Source of the DNA: Chloroflexi bacterium CFX4 | Lineage (GTDB): Bacteria > Chloroflexota > Anaerolineae > Aggregatilineales > UBA2796 | Direction: 5' to 3' | Length of the DNA stretch: 64,000 nt | Assembly: GCA_021404685.1 (NCBI GenBank) | Contig: QWHC01000005.1 | Location: 150,408-214,407, forward strand | In this document: piece after piece, positions 25,161 to 34,042 of the stretch | Numbering within the stretch: the stretch's first letter is position 1 | How the letters are laid out: every line of letters starts with the position of its first letter | Translations under genes and position numbers: made by a program | The notes under the pieces: generated by a model | What the model saw: only the letters and a program-made list of their open reading frames with translations | What the model was told of the DNA's origin: nothing | The model's database searches: none

Positions 25161-25292
25161 AGGTATGGGCAGAATCTAGGGTTCTGAAATTAGTGGATTG
25201 TAGTTACCACTCCAATTTTCTCAGTCCAAGAACGACCCACAGAGGGTGCGGACCTGTTGTATCGAATCGACCCGCTCTGCCCATAAATACCT
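25161..25292. other. Foldable 132-bp element upstream of the cas promoter, unknown class
   Basis: The ends pair: AGGTATGGGCAGA (25161-25173) with TCTGCCC (25276-25282) and ATACCT (25287-25292), a 13-bp stem with one four-base bulge. Inside, a second stem-loop reaches from about 25083 bases of the motif start: CTGAAATTAGTGG (25184-25196) pairs with CCACT (25207-25211), AATTT (25214-25218) and CAG (25222-25224), with small bulges around the loop ATTGTAGTTA. GGGT and ACCC flank it. A further GC-rich part lies at 25241-25280. The shape suggests a structured RNA or a DNA element. It matches no RNA family I know (tmRNA, RNase P, SRP and 6S consensus elements are not seen). Confidence 0.35.
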
Positions 25293-25576
25293 TTTCCGTA
25301 TATACCTATTCCACAATGCATAGCAAATCATCAATCAATGCATCGCCCAGATGCATTGGATAGGGCAGCACACAAGGTTTGCTCTGCCGTTGTAAACAGG
25401 CATTCTAATTATCCACAGTATCGTACAAATAATCTTGCGTAATATCACGCAACTTTCGTGGTAGTGAAATACTGCACAAAGCGCAGCGGACACACTAAGC
25501 CGTGTCCCTAGCCGTTGTTGCGCCCACTGTCCTGACCTTAAGTGCTGGGCAATGCCGTACCAAAGACCAACATCGC
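25293..25576. other. AT-rich intergenic stretch without a recognised gene
   Basis: No CRISPR array, tRNA or convincing gene is seen. On the minus strand one frame (25204-25494) has only two internal TAG stops and protein-like segments, which is not unusual by chance. The base composition is more AT-rich than the flanking genes, like the rest of the cas leader. Confidence 0.4.
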
Positions 25577-26059
25577 CTAATAATCTACTGTGACGGTGCA
25601 GGTCTCTGCCGCGCAGAATGCCTTGACGATAGTCAGGCGCGGTAAGTTATTCAAGTAGAAGCGAAATTCGGCGCGCTGATCGGTCAGGATCGGATTGATG
25701 CCCGCACGCCAGCCATTCACCTGCACCACAAGGTAGTAGTAGAACCTGAAAAGCTGTTCGGTGGTGTGCTGTGTGGTGTATTCAAAGATGCCGCCTGCTT
25801 CGCGCACGGTATGGTAGCGCAGCACGGCATCGGCAGGCATGGGCATTCCGCCGATGCGCGTCACCTCACCCGTGATCTGAATGGCGATGCGCGTTGGGCG
25901 CTCAAAGGGACGCCATACGCTGGGCGCGACGGCAGCAAACGTGGCACATACGCCTAAGGTCAACGCCAAGATCAGCGCCGCGCCGCCAAAGATCACAAGG
26001 CGATAGCGTTTTTCGCGTGCCGCCAGTTGTTTTTCTGCCTGAAGGCTCTCCATAACCAT
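25577..26059 (-). CDS. Small membrane-anchored protein of unknown family
   Basis: This 160-residue protein has an N-terminal charged segment, one transmembrane helix at about 22-45 (LVIFGGAALILALTLGVCATFAAVAP) and a C-terminal domain of about 110 residues outside the membrane. That domain has alternating beta-like segments and two Cys near the end (FCAAETCTVTVDY) that could form a disulphide. No known family is recognised. It stands alone, upstream of the cas leader on the same strand, divergent from the next lipoprotein gene. Confidence 0.6.
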   Translation of the reverse strand: MVMESLQAEKQLAAREKRYRLVIFGGAALILALTLGVCATFAAVAPSVWRPFERPTRIAIQITGEVTRIGGMPMPADAVLRYHTVREAGGIFEYTTQHTTEQLFRFYYYLVVQVNGWRAGINPILTDQRAEFRFYLNNLPRLTIVKAFCAAETCTVTVDY

Positions 26060-26210
26060 TTTTATCCTTCGCCAAAAATCGGTACAATAAACGCTATGTG
26101 CTGTATGCGCTATTGGCTTGACAGAATCATAACACGCTTAGCGCCCTTGAATGCATAAAATCACCCTATACGCCCTTGGCAAAATGCCTTCGGCGCGGAG
26201 GAAATGCCTG

Positions 26211-27233
26211 TTGCTGCGAAGATTGATCACTCACCGCCCTGCGCGCAGATTGCTGGCTGTCGCACTCTTGCTGATGTTGCCTGCCTGTGGCTTGAACGCG
26301 CAAACCTTCCCAACCCAGATTGTCTCGGTGCCAACTGTGCCGACCAATACTTTAGCGCCGCTGCTGACCATGACGCCGCGCTTCACCGCCACGCCCATCC
26401 CAACCAGCACCCTGATCCCAACCAACACCTTGGCACCAACCGAGACGCCCCTGATCCCAACCGAGACGCTGACGCCAACCCCAGCACCCACTACAGCCGT
26501 GCGCGGCGCAGTCAATAATCGAAACGCATCGGTGCGCCTGCGCGCAGGACCTGGCACGGATTATGAATCGCTGCGGACAGTGCCAAGTGGCGCACTCTTG
26601 ATCGTGATCGGCATCAGCAGCGATCAACTCTGGTACAACGTCGTTTTGGAAGATGGCACCGAAGGCTGGATGCTGGGCGAGTTGGTGACCGTGCCAGAAC
26701 GCACCGCTGTGCCAATCTTTGCCACCGCCGAACTGACCGCCCGCGCCGCACTGCCGCGCTCAACGCTCACCTTCCCAACCAGCGTGCCAACCTTGCGCGC
26801 ACGCGCCAATACGCGCACCGACGTGCTTGCCTATTGCGACCTGCCCGGCTTCCGCAGTGAGGCAAATAAGGCGTTCGGCGCTAACGAGCGCATCAGTATT
26901 TATTGGACGTGGTTTGCGCGCACTGCCGAGCAGATTCAAGATCACCTTGACGCAGGTTTTTATGAGGTGCAGCTTGAGCGCAAAGAAGGCGAGACATGGC
27001 AACTCGTCCGCAAGCTAGATGATTACAACAATTTCCGCACGGCAACGGTGCGCCTGAGCGCCACACGCCAAGAGGTGCGCTGGTTCGTACCGATTGGTAC
27101 CCTTGAATCAGGTGAGTACCGCGTCAGCTACCGCCTAACATGGTCGCGCCGTATTGAAGATGGCGATAAATCGTTTGGTCCGGGCGGTGATGAAGAGATT
27201 AACACAGGCACGTGCCTGTTTCGCGTGCGTTAA
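26211..27233 (+). CDS. SH3b lipoprotein with Thr-Pro linker
   Basis: A lipoprotein signal (LLAVALLLMLPACGLNAQ) is followed by a Thr-Pro-rich linker and an SH3b domain at about residues 100-160 (ASVRLRAGPGTDYESLRTVP). A C-terminal beta-rich domain of about 150 residues follows (ISIYWTWFARTAEQIQDHL), with a DGTEGWMLGELV strand at the SH3b end. The longest frame starts at 26151. The TTG at 26211, nine bases after GGAGGAA, fits the ribosome-binding site best and puts the signal at the N-terminus. The ligand is unknown; a role in wall binding is inferred from SH3b. It precedes a HEAT-repeat membrane protein by 33 bases. Confidence 0.65.
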   Translation: MLRRLITHRPARRLLAVALLLMLPACGLNAQTFPTQIVSVPTVPTNTLAPLLTMTPRFTATPIPTSTLIPTNTLAPTETPLIPTETLTPTPAPTTAVRGAVNNRNASVRLRAGPGTDYESLRTVPSGALLIVIGISSDQLWYNVVLEDGTEGWMLGELVTVPERTAVPIFATAELTARAALPRSTLTFPTSVPTLRARANTRTDVLAYCDLPGFRSEANKAFGANERISIYWTWFARTAEQIQDHLDAGFYEVQLERKEGETWQLVRKLDDYNNFRTATVRLSATRQEVRWFVPIGTLESGEYRVSYRLTWSRRIEDGDKSFGPGGDEEINTGTCLFRVR

Positions 27234-27266
27234 GCAGCTTTAGGGTAGAAAGAAAGGCGGCAAGCG

Positions 27267-28967
27267 GTGGCGGAGAGCGAACTCGATAGTCTTATCGCAC
27301 AGTTAAGCGATTCGGAAAAGGCAGCAGAGCGCCGCAAAGCCGCAAAACGGCTTGGCGAACTGCGCGATCCTGCCGCGATTGATGCGCTGACAAATGCCTA
27401 CTACGCTGATGAGGATGACTCCGTGAAGCAGGCAGCCGCGGCAGCACTGCGCGTCTACCGACAGATGCAAATTGCACGCGACGCAGGCGATGATCACCAT
27501 GATCCGATGGAGAGCGCGGCACGTGCGCCTTCACCACTGCGGATTCCACTTATCATCAGTCTTGTTGCCCTGATTGCCGTCAACGTTTTCGTTATGGCAG
27601 GGCGCGGCATCAGCGGCGTCATCGCCAACCAGCCAACGCCTGTGCCTGCCACCAACCGCACCGCATTGGTCATTGAGGCGCAAACGCGCTTTGCCACCTT
27701 AGAGACAGAGGCAGTTGCCTTGCGCCAGCCGCTGCTTGATCTACAAGTGGACGTGGAGAGTCTGCGTCGGCTGCCGCGCTGTACAACGCTACCCGAAAGC
27801 CAAACCCTGACCCGCGCCTTGGCAGAGGCGGACATCGCCACCTATCCCGATTTGGCAATCATTTTCAGCACCCTGAACAGCGCTGTTGAGAAATTTCGCG
27901 CCCTGCGTGCCAAATACGCGGACGCCTGCGCCCAAACTGATCTGCCTACACTTGATCGGCGCTTGCAGCTTGAAGGTGGCGCCGCCGGCTTGGTAGCGCA
28001 GTTGGACGCCCTCATCAATGGTGAGATCGGGACGCTGCGGATCGGCATTGATCAGGCTGTGAACGCGCCACCACCCACCACGCCCGCGCCTAGCGCACCG
28101 ACCGAGATTGCCCAAGCGACGCTGCCGCCGCCCACTACCGCGCCCAATCCTGCTGCCCTCACACCGACGGCTGAGTCTGCCGCTGACGAGACGGCTGACG
28201 CACCGTCCACGCCCGCCGAATTGCCCACCGCCGTCGTAGTGCAGCCGACTGCGCCGCCTGTCGCTGCCATCAGCTATCAGGGCGTGCAGTTGGCAGGGCG
28301 GGCGCGTTTCCGTTACCGCCTGACGGTGGACTATGAAGCACTGACGCCGCAAAACCGAACGGTACGCGGCGCGCTTTCGCTGCGCGTGCTTGCCGAAAAG
28401 GGTGATATGCCCAGCGGGCGCTATGAAATCAGTCTGCGTGATGATCCTGAGGTGGCAGGCTTCGTCGGCTGGCTGCCCGATGCTTTCTATCGGCAAGGCA
28501 ATGCTTTCTACACCGCCCTTGACGGCGTTTTTTACCACACAGGTGCAGGCTTGCCGCCAACCACCACCTGTACAGCAGAGCCAATCGGCGTGGCAAACTT
28601 AGGCGTGCTAAGCACCCTTGATCTGGATGCGCTGATCGGGCGCATTGCGCCGCCGAATTTGCTGGCAATCTGGCAGAATGCGCCGCCAGCAGGCGGCAAA
28701 CCGCAGTACCGCGCCGAGTTTGTGACCCAAGACGCTGATGGCGTGCAAATTAGCTTGGTGGCAACCTTGATACTCGGCTTGGATGGTGCGCCTGAGCAGC
28801 TCACTATCCGCGAAACGCGCCGCGCACCGTCAGGCTATGCTAAAATATTGATGCGCGAGCGCACGCTCAACTATACGCTGCAAGCAGCAGACGCGGCGGT
28901 GAATCTGGCAGAGATTGCCCAAATTCTAGAGCCTGTTTGCCGCAGCGTAACACCCAACGCACCATAA
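27267..28967 (+). CDS. HEAT-repeat membrane protein with exported C-terminal domain
   Basis: The GTG at 27267 follows AAAGGCGGCAAG. Residues 1-70 contain a HEAT/PBS-lyase-like repeat (AAKRLGELRDPAAIDALTNAYY, SVKQAAAAALRVY). One membrane helix follows at about 92-112 (LIISLVALIAVNVFVMAG), then a helical segment to about 260. A Pro/Thr/Ala linker leads to a C-terminal beta-rich domain (about 330-560) with two or more Cys. The HEAT part would be cytoplasmic and the rest outside. The function is unknown. The cmk gene begins 20 bases downstream, so these three plus-strand genes may form one unit. Confidence 0.65.
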   Translation: MAESELDSLIAQLSDSEKAAERRKAAKRLGELRDPAAIDALTNAYYADEDDSVKQAAAAALRVYRQMQIARDAGDDHHDPMESAARAPSPLRIPLIISLVALIAVNVFVMAGRGISGVIANQPTPVPATNRTALVIEAQTRFATLETEAVALRQPLLDLQVDVESLRRLPRCTTLPESQTLTRALAEADIATYPDLAIIFSTLNSAVEKFRALRAKYADACAQTDLPTLDRRLQLEGGAAGLVAQLDALINGEIGTLRIGIDQAVNAPPPTTPAPSAPTEIAQATLPPPTTAPNPAALTPTAESAADETADAPSTPAELPTAVVVQPTAPPVAAISYQGVQLAGRARFRYRLTVDYEALTPQNRTVRGALSLRVLAEKGDMPSGRYEISLRDDPEVAGFVGWLPDAFYRQGNAFYTALDGVFYHTGAGLPPTTTCTAEPIGVANLGVLSTLDLDALIGRIAPPNLLAIWQNAPPAGGKPQYRAEFVTQDADGVQISLVATLILGLDGAPEQLTIRETRRAPSGYAKILMRERTLNYTLQAADAAVNLAEIAQILEPVCRSVTPNAP

Positions 28968-28987
28968 ACGATACAAAGGATTATCGC

Positions 28988-29683
28988 GTGACACTTCCGC
29001 CTACGATTGCCCTTGACGGACCAGCCGGCTCGGGCAAGACTACGGTTGCCCATGCCATAGCGACTCAACTTGGCTATTTGCTGGTGGATACGGGCGCGTT
29101 CTACCGCGCTGTGACGCTTGCCGCATTACGCGCTGGCGTGCCGATCAGCGATTCGGAGACGCTGATCGCTTTAGCTGAGCAGCTTCAGCTTGAAACACTT
29201 TGGGCAGATGGCACAGACGGTAATTTTTACCGTTTGTTGCTGAATGGTGAGGACGTTTCAGAGGCGATCCGCAGCGCAGCCGTTGAGGACGCTGTTTCGC
29301 AGGTGGCAGCCGTCCGCGGCGTGCGCGATGTGCTGAATGCAGGCTTTCGTCGCCTTGCCGAGACGCAGCCGTTTGTGATCATGGTTGGGCGGGATATTGG
29401 CACTGTGGTGCTGCCAGAGGCAGACCTCAAAATCTACCTTGATGCCGCGCCTGAAGTGCGTGCCGCACGGCGTGGGCAGCAAATCGGCGTTGCCGATCAG
29501 CGGGATGTTCAGCGCGCACTCAGCCAGCGCGATCAACGCGATAGCCAACGGGCTGTGGCGCCGCTGCGCGCTGCACCAGACGCTCACTACATTGATACCA
29601 ACAGGCTAGATGCCCAGGCGGTAATCGCCCATGTGCAGGGCTTGATCACCGCCTGGCAGGTACGGCACGGCTCGGCAACTTAG
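28988..29683 (+). CDS. cmk: Cytidylate kinase
   Basis: A 231-residue (d)CMP kinase: P-loop GPAGSGKTTVAHAIATQLG at about residues 10-28, then LLVDTGAFYRAVTLAAL, the CMP-binding Arg/Asp region MVGRDIGTVVLPEADLKIYLDA at about 132-153, and LID residues RDQRDSQRAVAPL. It phosphorylates CMP and dCMP for nucleotide and DNA synthesis. The GTG at 28988, behind AAAGGA, gives the family-typical start; the 17 codons upstream lack support. Its stop overlaps the end of the convergent thioesterase gene by four bases. Confidence 0.93.
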   Translation: MTLPPTIALDGPAGSGKTTVAHAIATQLGYLLVDTGAFYRAVTLAALRAGVPISDSETLIALAEQLQLETLWADGTDGNFYRLLLNGEDVSEAIRSAAVEDAVSQVAAVRGVRDVLNAGFRRLAETQPFVIMVGRDIGTVVLPEADLKIYLDAAPEVRAARRGQQIGVADQRDVQRALSQRDQRDSQRAVAPLRAAPDAHYIDTNRLDAQAVIAHVQGLITAWQVRHGSAT

Positions 29684-30120
29684 GCGGTGCTGTTGCTGCT
29701 CTGCCCGCTGACCTCCAGAAATTTTTGCCGCATTGCTTCAGGGATGGGCAGCGGGCGCATGGTTGTGAAATCCACAAAGACGCCGTGCTGTGTGGCAGTG
29801 GTGGTCACTTCGCCGTGCAAGGTGAACTCGGCGGCGATGGTGTAGCGCGTGCGTCCGAGATCGGCAAGCCACATATGCCCGATCACTGGGTCAAACATTC
29901 GCAGGGGGCGTTTGTATTCGATGTGGGTCGCCATCAGCACGGGACCGTGTTTGCGTTCGACCATAGGTTGCAGCGGCATAAAGGCTTCCAGCCACATCAA
30001 GCGCATGTCCTCCAGCCAGCGCAGATAGACGATATTGCTAACGATGCTGGCAAAGTCAATGTCATAGGTGCGGATGGCAATGGGCGTGCTGATTTCAAAA
30101 GCGCGTGGCGCACTCGTCAT
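29680..30120 (-). CDS. Acyl-CoA thioesterase, hotdog fold (YbgC/4HBT family)
   Basis: A 146-residue hotdog protein. The active-site block is RTYDIDFASIVSNIVYLRWLED (residues 18-39), with the conserved Asp followed by the usual Gly replaced by Ser. The beta strands around IEYKRPLRMFDPVIGHMWL and FTLHGEVTTTATQHGVFVDF are typical. It should hydrolyse a short or aromatic acyl-CoA. It begins 12 bases after the stop of the histidine kinase gene, so it is probably the last gene of that transcript. Confidence 0.85.
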   Translation of the reverse strand: MTSAPRAFEISTPIAIRTYDIDFASIVSNIVYLRWLEDMRLMWLEAFMPLQPMVERKHGPVLMATHIEYKRPLRMFDPVIGHMWLADLGRTRYTIAAEFTLHGEVTTTATQHGVFVDFTTMRPLPIPEAMRQKFLEVSGQSSNSTA

Positions 30121-30132
30121 GAATGGTTCTCC

Positions 30133-33100
30133 TCATTGTGAGTCGGTAGCCGTTGGCTTCGGCAGCGGCAAGCGCACTGTGATGGTGGTGCCTTTGCCGC
30201 GTTCGCTTTGCGCGCTGATCTCACCGCCGTGCGCCAGCACAATCTCACGCGAGATGGTTAAGCCAAGCCCTGTGCCGCGCTGTGTGCCAAGATTAGCGCG
30301 GAAGAAGGGATCGAAGATGTGCGGCAGCATCTCGGCAGGAATGCCAAGACCGCTATCCACCACGCTGATGACGGCGTGATCAGCTTCACAATACAACGTG
30401 AAGGCAATTGTACCGCCTGATTCGGTGTAGTTGATAGCATTCACCAATAAGTTTGTGAAAACTTGGATCAGTCGTTCGTGATCAGCCCATACCATAACCT
30501 CTGTTTCGGGCAGGTCCAGCTGCATGTGAATGTGCTTTTGGTCAAGGTGTGGCTGCTGCACCTCAGCCACTTCCTCAAGCAGGGCTTGCAGGCTGACATT
30601 TTGCCGATCCAGCACCAACATGCCACGATCAAAACGGGTGACATCCAACAAATCTTCCACAAGGGCGTGCATTCGGCGCGCCACTTGTTCCAGCACATCC
30701 AGATGATCATTGGTTGCCTCTGGCTGGCGACGCAGCAGATAAAGGCGCATTTTGAGGTTGGTCAGCGGCGTGCGGAGTTCATGCGCGGCGTTGGCGATGA
30801 AGCGATCTTTTTGCTCTTGGAGCGTCTTTTCAGCCGTAATATCGCGGATGATTGCCATTGTGCCAAGCGAGCGCGTTTGTGGGCTTGCAGCGCGGCTCAC
30901 CGTGATATGCGTTTCGATCAGGTTGCCATCGGTGCGCTTCAGGCGCAGTTCGCCTTGCCAATAGCGCTCACGGGCTAGGGCGATCAGGATTTTATCAAGG
31001 ATTGCTTCAGTGTTGTCTGCCAGGTAATAGAACTTGTGAGTCAGTTCCTGAATGGTGCAGCCAATTATTTCAGGTTCAAGGCAGCCAAGCATACGGTAAA
31101 AAGCAGGGTTGGCATAGGCAGCACGCAGTGCGTCTTGCGATTCAAAGAAGATGACACCTTCATCCATCGAATCGAGGATGGCGTTCAGGCGTGCGCGCTC
31201 TGCTTCCAACTCTGCGGTACGTTCGCGCACGTGGCGCTCTAGCGCTTTTGCGTTTTGTTGAATGGTGCTGTACAAATTCGCGTTTTGGATGGCAATGCCA
31301 GCGTAGCCAACCAATGTTTGCAAGCGCTCAACATGCTCTGGCGTGAAGTAGTTCGGCGTGGCGCTATCAAAATGAAGGATACCTACAACGCGCCCTTCCA
31401 CTTCAATGGGCAGCCCCAGATATGCTCTGATCCATTCTGTACCCTCAATCAGCAACCATTGGTCGCTAGTCTGTGTGTCTTGGATCAAATCCACTTTGCC
31501 TGCTGTCCGAAATGCCTGAATTTTCTCAGCCATTTCTGGTAAGGCGAAAAGCTGTTGCCAGCGCCGATTGGTCAGGTGCGCCGATTGCCCACGCGCGGCC
31601 GTCACGTAGCCGCTATCGGCGGTGAACAGCACTACCGAGCCACCATCGCTTGGTACCACACGCTCTGCGTAGGTCAAGATGTTCTCCATGACCTCTTTCA
31701 TATCCAGCGAGCTGGTCAGGGCGGCAGATGCTTCTGCTAATGTCTCCAGCAGGCGGCGCTGTTGGCGCTCTGCCTCTTGGGCGTAGTAGCGTTCGGTCAC
31801 ATCAATGGCAACACCAATGCCGCCGATAATCACGTCTTCATCGTTGTAGAGGGGCGTCAGGTGCAGTTCAAGCGCGGCGTTATCGCCAGGGTTAATGATG
31901 CTGGTCGAGCTTTCGCCTTTCAACGTCCGCAGCAAGTGCGCGGCGATATAAATATCGTTAAGGGCAGATTGCCCAAGCCACTCACGCAGGAATGGGTAGC
32001 GTTCCTCGATCAGCAACCCTTCTATGAAGTTGATTGTCCCAGTAGTATCAAAGGTGAACAAGATCAGCGGCGCATTGCTGATCACAAAGCGCAGGCGTGC
32101 CTCACTCTCACGCAGGGCGCGGTTGATCTCGGCGCGGCGCAGGGTGCTGGCGAATACATCTGCCGCAATTTTGAGCAGAGCCGCATCTTCTGCTTGCCAG
32201 TCGCGTTGGTGCAGCACCGCGTTGAACGCCAAACACCCACGCAGCGTATTATTAACGTGCATGGCCACCACCAAAGACGAACGCACGCCGCGCCGTATCA
32301 GCCCTGCGCGGGCGGGATGTGCTTCGGGCAATGCTCCCACGTCGGGAATATGCAGCGTATCGTTTTGGGTAAGCTGCTCTATGTAGTAGCTGAAGATCGC
32401 TTCGGGATTAGTCTGCTGATAAATGCCTGCAATAGCATCCGCTTCCCATAAATGGGTAATGCTTTGTGGCGAAGGCGGCACCATAAAATCTATGAGCAAG
32501 GCGCGGTCTGCACCGATGAAACGTGCCAAATGCGCCAACGCACTGTGAATGGTGGAATCAACTTGGGCAAGCGGCAGGCTGACGAACTGCGCCGAAAGCG
32601 AGGCGAGCAGGCTCTCTAGGGCAAGGCGGCGCTGCAAACGCTGCTGGGCAAGGCTGCGCTCAGTGATATCGCGTAGTGTGGCAAGGTAAGCGGGCTGGTT
32701 TTCCCATTGGGTGGCAACCACACGCATTTCAACCACACAGTTGGGTGCGTTGGTGAGTGGTATGTCTAGTTCGGTGGTTTCGCCAATCACCAATGGAAAG
32801 CCAAAGGGCAGGTTCAGCAGTGCATCGCTCTCCCGCCCGAAAAGGGCAGCCGCCGCCGGGTTGGCAAAACGAATCATGCCCTGCTGATCGATCACCAACA
32901 TGCCATCGGCGTTATGGCTGATTAAGTTATGCAGCAGTTGGCTACTGTTGGAAAAAGCCTGTTGGGTCTGGCGTAGGGCGGTGTGCTGGCGAGCTTGTTC
33001 AGCGGCGAAATTGACCACTTGCCGAAGCGTGGGCGGGCTGAGTGCTGCATAGTTCAGCGCCAGCGAATGGTAGCGTTCGGCATCTGCCTGTGCGGCAGCC

Positions 33101-33369
33101 TCCTCAGCATAGTTTGCCAATAGAATGACCGGTACATTAGGCAGCCAACCATGCAGGTAGGCAGCCAAAAATTCGCAGCTTTCACGTAAGGCAGCATAGT
33201 CCACCAGTAGTACATCAGCTGCCTGCATGGGCAGTGAGGGTGACCACTGTTTAGGGTGTACATGTAGCACGGTTGGCTCTGGCAACGCTGCGGACTGCAA
33301 TGCCTGCCGCAAGGCGGCCTGATCAGCATTGTGTGCCGTCACCAACAGCAACCGATACCCTACAGACAT
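30133..33369 (-). CDS. Large sensor histidine kinase with pseudo-receiver, PAS and GAF domains
   Basis: About 1078 residues. An N-terminal receiver-like part (YRLLLVTAHNADQAALRQAL, then DVLLVDYAAL) is followed by PAS, GAF, PAS, GAF and PAS modules (about 140-850). The kinase core then has HisKA with NAAHELRTPLTNLKMRLYLL and an HATPase with NLLVNAINYTESGG, SVVDSGLGIPAEMLPHIFDPFF and GTGLGLTISREIVLAHGG. The phosphoacceptor His and nucleotide-binding Asn and Gly boxes are intact. No membrane helix is seen, so it is cytoplasmic. It lies just downstream of kaiB on the same strand, which suggests SasA-like output, although the N-terminal part is not clearly KaiB-like. The ATG at 33369 is the chosen start. 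Confidence 0.85.
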   Translation of the reverse strand: MSVGYRLLLVTAHNADQAALRQALQSAALPEPTVLHVHPKQWSPSLPMQAADVLLVDYAALRESCEFLAAYLHGWLPNVPVILLANYAEEAAAQADAERYHSLALNYAALSPPTLRQVVNFAAEQARQHTALRQTQQAFSNSSQLLHNLISHNADGMLVIDQQGMIRFANPAAAALFGRESDALLNLPFGFPLVIGETTELDIPLTNAPNCVVEMRVVATQWENQPAYLATLRDITERSLAQQRLQRRLALESLLASLSAQFVSLPLAQVDSTIHSALAHLARFIGADRALLIDFMVPPSPQSITHLWEADAIAGIYQQTNPEAIFSYYIEQLTQNDTLHIPDVGALPEAHPARAGLIRRGVRSSLVVAMHVNNTLRGCLAFNAVLHQRDWQAEDAALLKIAADVFASTLRRAEINRALRESEARLRFVISNAPLILFTFDTTGTINFIEGLLIEERYPFLREWLGQSALNDIYIAAHLLRTLKGESSTSIINPGDNAALELHLTPLYNDEDVIIGGIGVAIDVTERYYAQEAERQQRRLLETLAEASAALTSSLDMKEVMENILTYAERVVPSDGGSVVLFTADSGYVTAARGQSAHLTNRRWQQLFALPEMAEKIQAFRTAGKVDLIQDTQTSDQWLLIEGTEWIRAYLGLPIEVEGRVVGILHFDSATPNYFTPEHVERLQTLVGYAGIAIQNANLYSTIQQNAKALERHVRERTAELEAERARLNAILDSMDEGVIFFESQDALRAAYANPAFYRMLGCLEPEIIGCTIQELTHKFYYLADNTEAILDKILIALARERYWQGELRLKRTDGNLIETHITVSRAASPQTRSLGTMAIIRDITAEKTLQEQKDRFIANAAHELRTPLTNLKMRLYLLRRQPEATNDHLDVLEQVARRMHALVEDLLDVTRFDRGMLVLDRQNVSLQALLEEVAEVQQPHLDQKHIHMQLDLPETEVMVWADHERLIQVFTNLLVNAINYTESGGTIAFTLYCEADHAVISVVDSGLGIPAEMLPHIFDPFFRANLGTQRGTGLGLTISREIVLAHGGEISAQSERGKGTTITVRLPLPKPTATDSQ

Positions 33370-33553
33370 ATGACAATCACTTACCAACTCTAGGCGATAT
33401 TGGCAGCCCAATCCCTAAACATCTCGGCGTGTGCTGCCATTCTGCCATTAATGCCTTGTAGTTAAAGTTTAGTGTATCCGCTAGGCTTGGGCAAGCGGGT
33501 GCTTCTCTCAATTCTGTTCATAATTTAGCACCTGCTAAAACGACTATGGGCGG

Positions 33554-33865
33554 CTAAGGATCGGAATTGGGCGGCTTTGGCGAAGGTGCTTCATCAAGAA
33601 AATCATCCAAGCCTAAGGCACGGATAACACGCTCCGCATCGGAGAGATCGCCCACCAAACGGCGCTGTGGCAGGGGCAGTTCCCGCACGATGGTTGGTGT
33701 TACCAAAATTTGGGCGGCAAGGGCAGCCTCAGGATTTTCCAAAACATCTATTACTTGAACTTCGTAGGCACACGCTAAATGCTGCGCGCACAACGTTTCC
33801 AAATACTTTTGGGCGCGCACAGAACGCTCGGTTTGCCCTGCCACATAAAGCGTTAATTTATACAT
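33554..33865 (-). CDS. kaiB: KaiB-like protein
   Basis: A 103-residue KaiB homologue: LTLYVAGQTERSVRAQKYLE at the start, VIDVLENPEAALAAQILVTPTIVREL in the middle, and LPQRRLVGDLSDAERVIRALGLDDFL. The TPT and RRLVGDLS elements are hallmarks of the family. The ATG at 33865 has a GGAAAGAGGGC site; the frame upstream to 33943 lacks support. The last residues are a Pro-rich tail. Outside cyanobacteria KaiB homologues occur with or without KaiC and function in stress or timing. No KaiC is encoded in this window. The histidine kinase gene begins 185 bases downstream. Confidence 0.9.
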   Translation of the reverse strand: MYKLTLYVAGQTERSVRAQKYLETLCAQHLACAYEVQVIDVLENPEAALAAQILVTPTIVRELPLPQRRLVGDLSDAERVIRALGLDDFLDEAPSPKPPNSDP

Positions 33866-33984
33866 GGTCGCCCTCTTTCCGCACTCAGGACGGTAAGTGC
33901 AGAACGCTGCGCGCACGGGAAAGTACATAAAACTAAACACCACTTCAGCCGTAAATCTTTTATGCTAATCAGAACATAGGCAAC

Positions 33985-34018
33985 TTGGATACCAAACCAT
34001 GTACGGCTTGGCATCCAA
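33985..34018 (-). terminator. Hairpin downstream of the M3 peptidase gene
   Basis: TTGGATACCAA (33985-33995) and TTGGCATCCAA (34008-34018) form an 11-bp stem with one mismatch and a 12-base loop, 24 bases after the peptidase stop. There is no clear T-run on the minus strand, so it may pause transcription rather than end it. Confidence 0.4.
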
Positions 34019-34042
34019 ATGCTTTTTACATTATCGCACAGT

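Noticed and set aside
25161..25292. tmRNA, SRP RNA, RNase P RNA or 6S RNA
   Set aside because: None of their conserved core sequences is seen, and the size does not fit tmRNA or RNase P.
25204..25494. A decayed gene on the minus strand with two in-frame TAG codons and protein-like segments
   Set aside because: Three stops in about 97 codons is near the random expectation; there is no recognisable family, and it overlaps the foldable element.
24813..25576. A CRISPR array or leader array in the gap upstream of cas8
   Set aside because: Only two copies of a 17-base motif, 175 bases apart, with no regular spacing. Arrays have several equal repeats of 28-37 bases.
27267..28967. PBS lyase (phycobilisome) function for the HEAT-repeat protein
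   Set aside because: Only a short HEAT-like part is present, joined to a membrane helix and an exported domain; there are no phycobiliprotein genes here.
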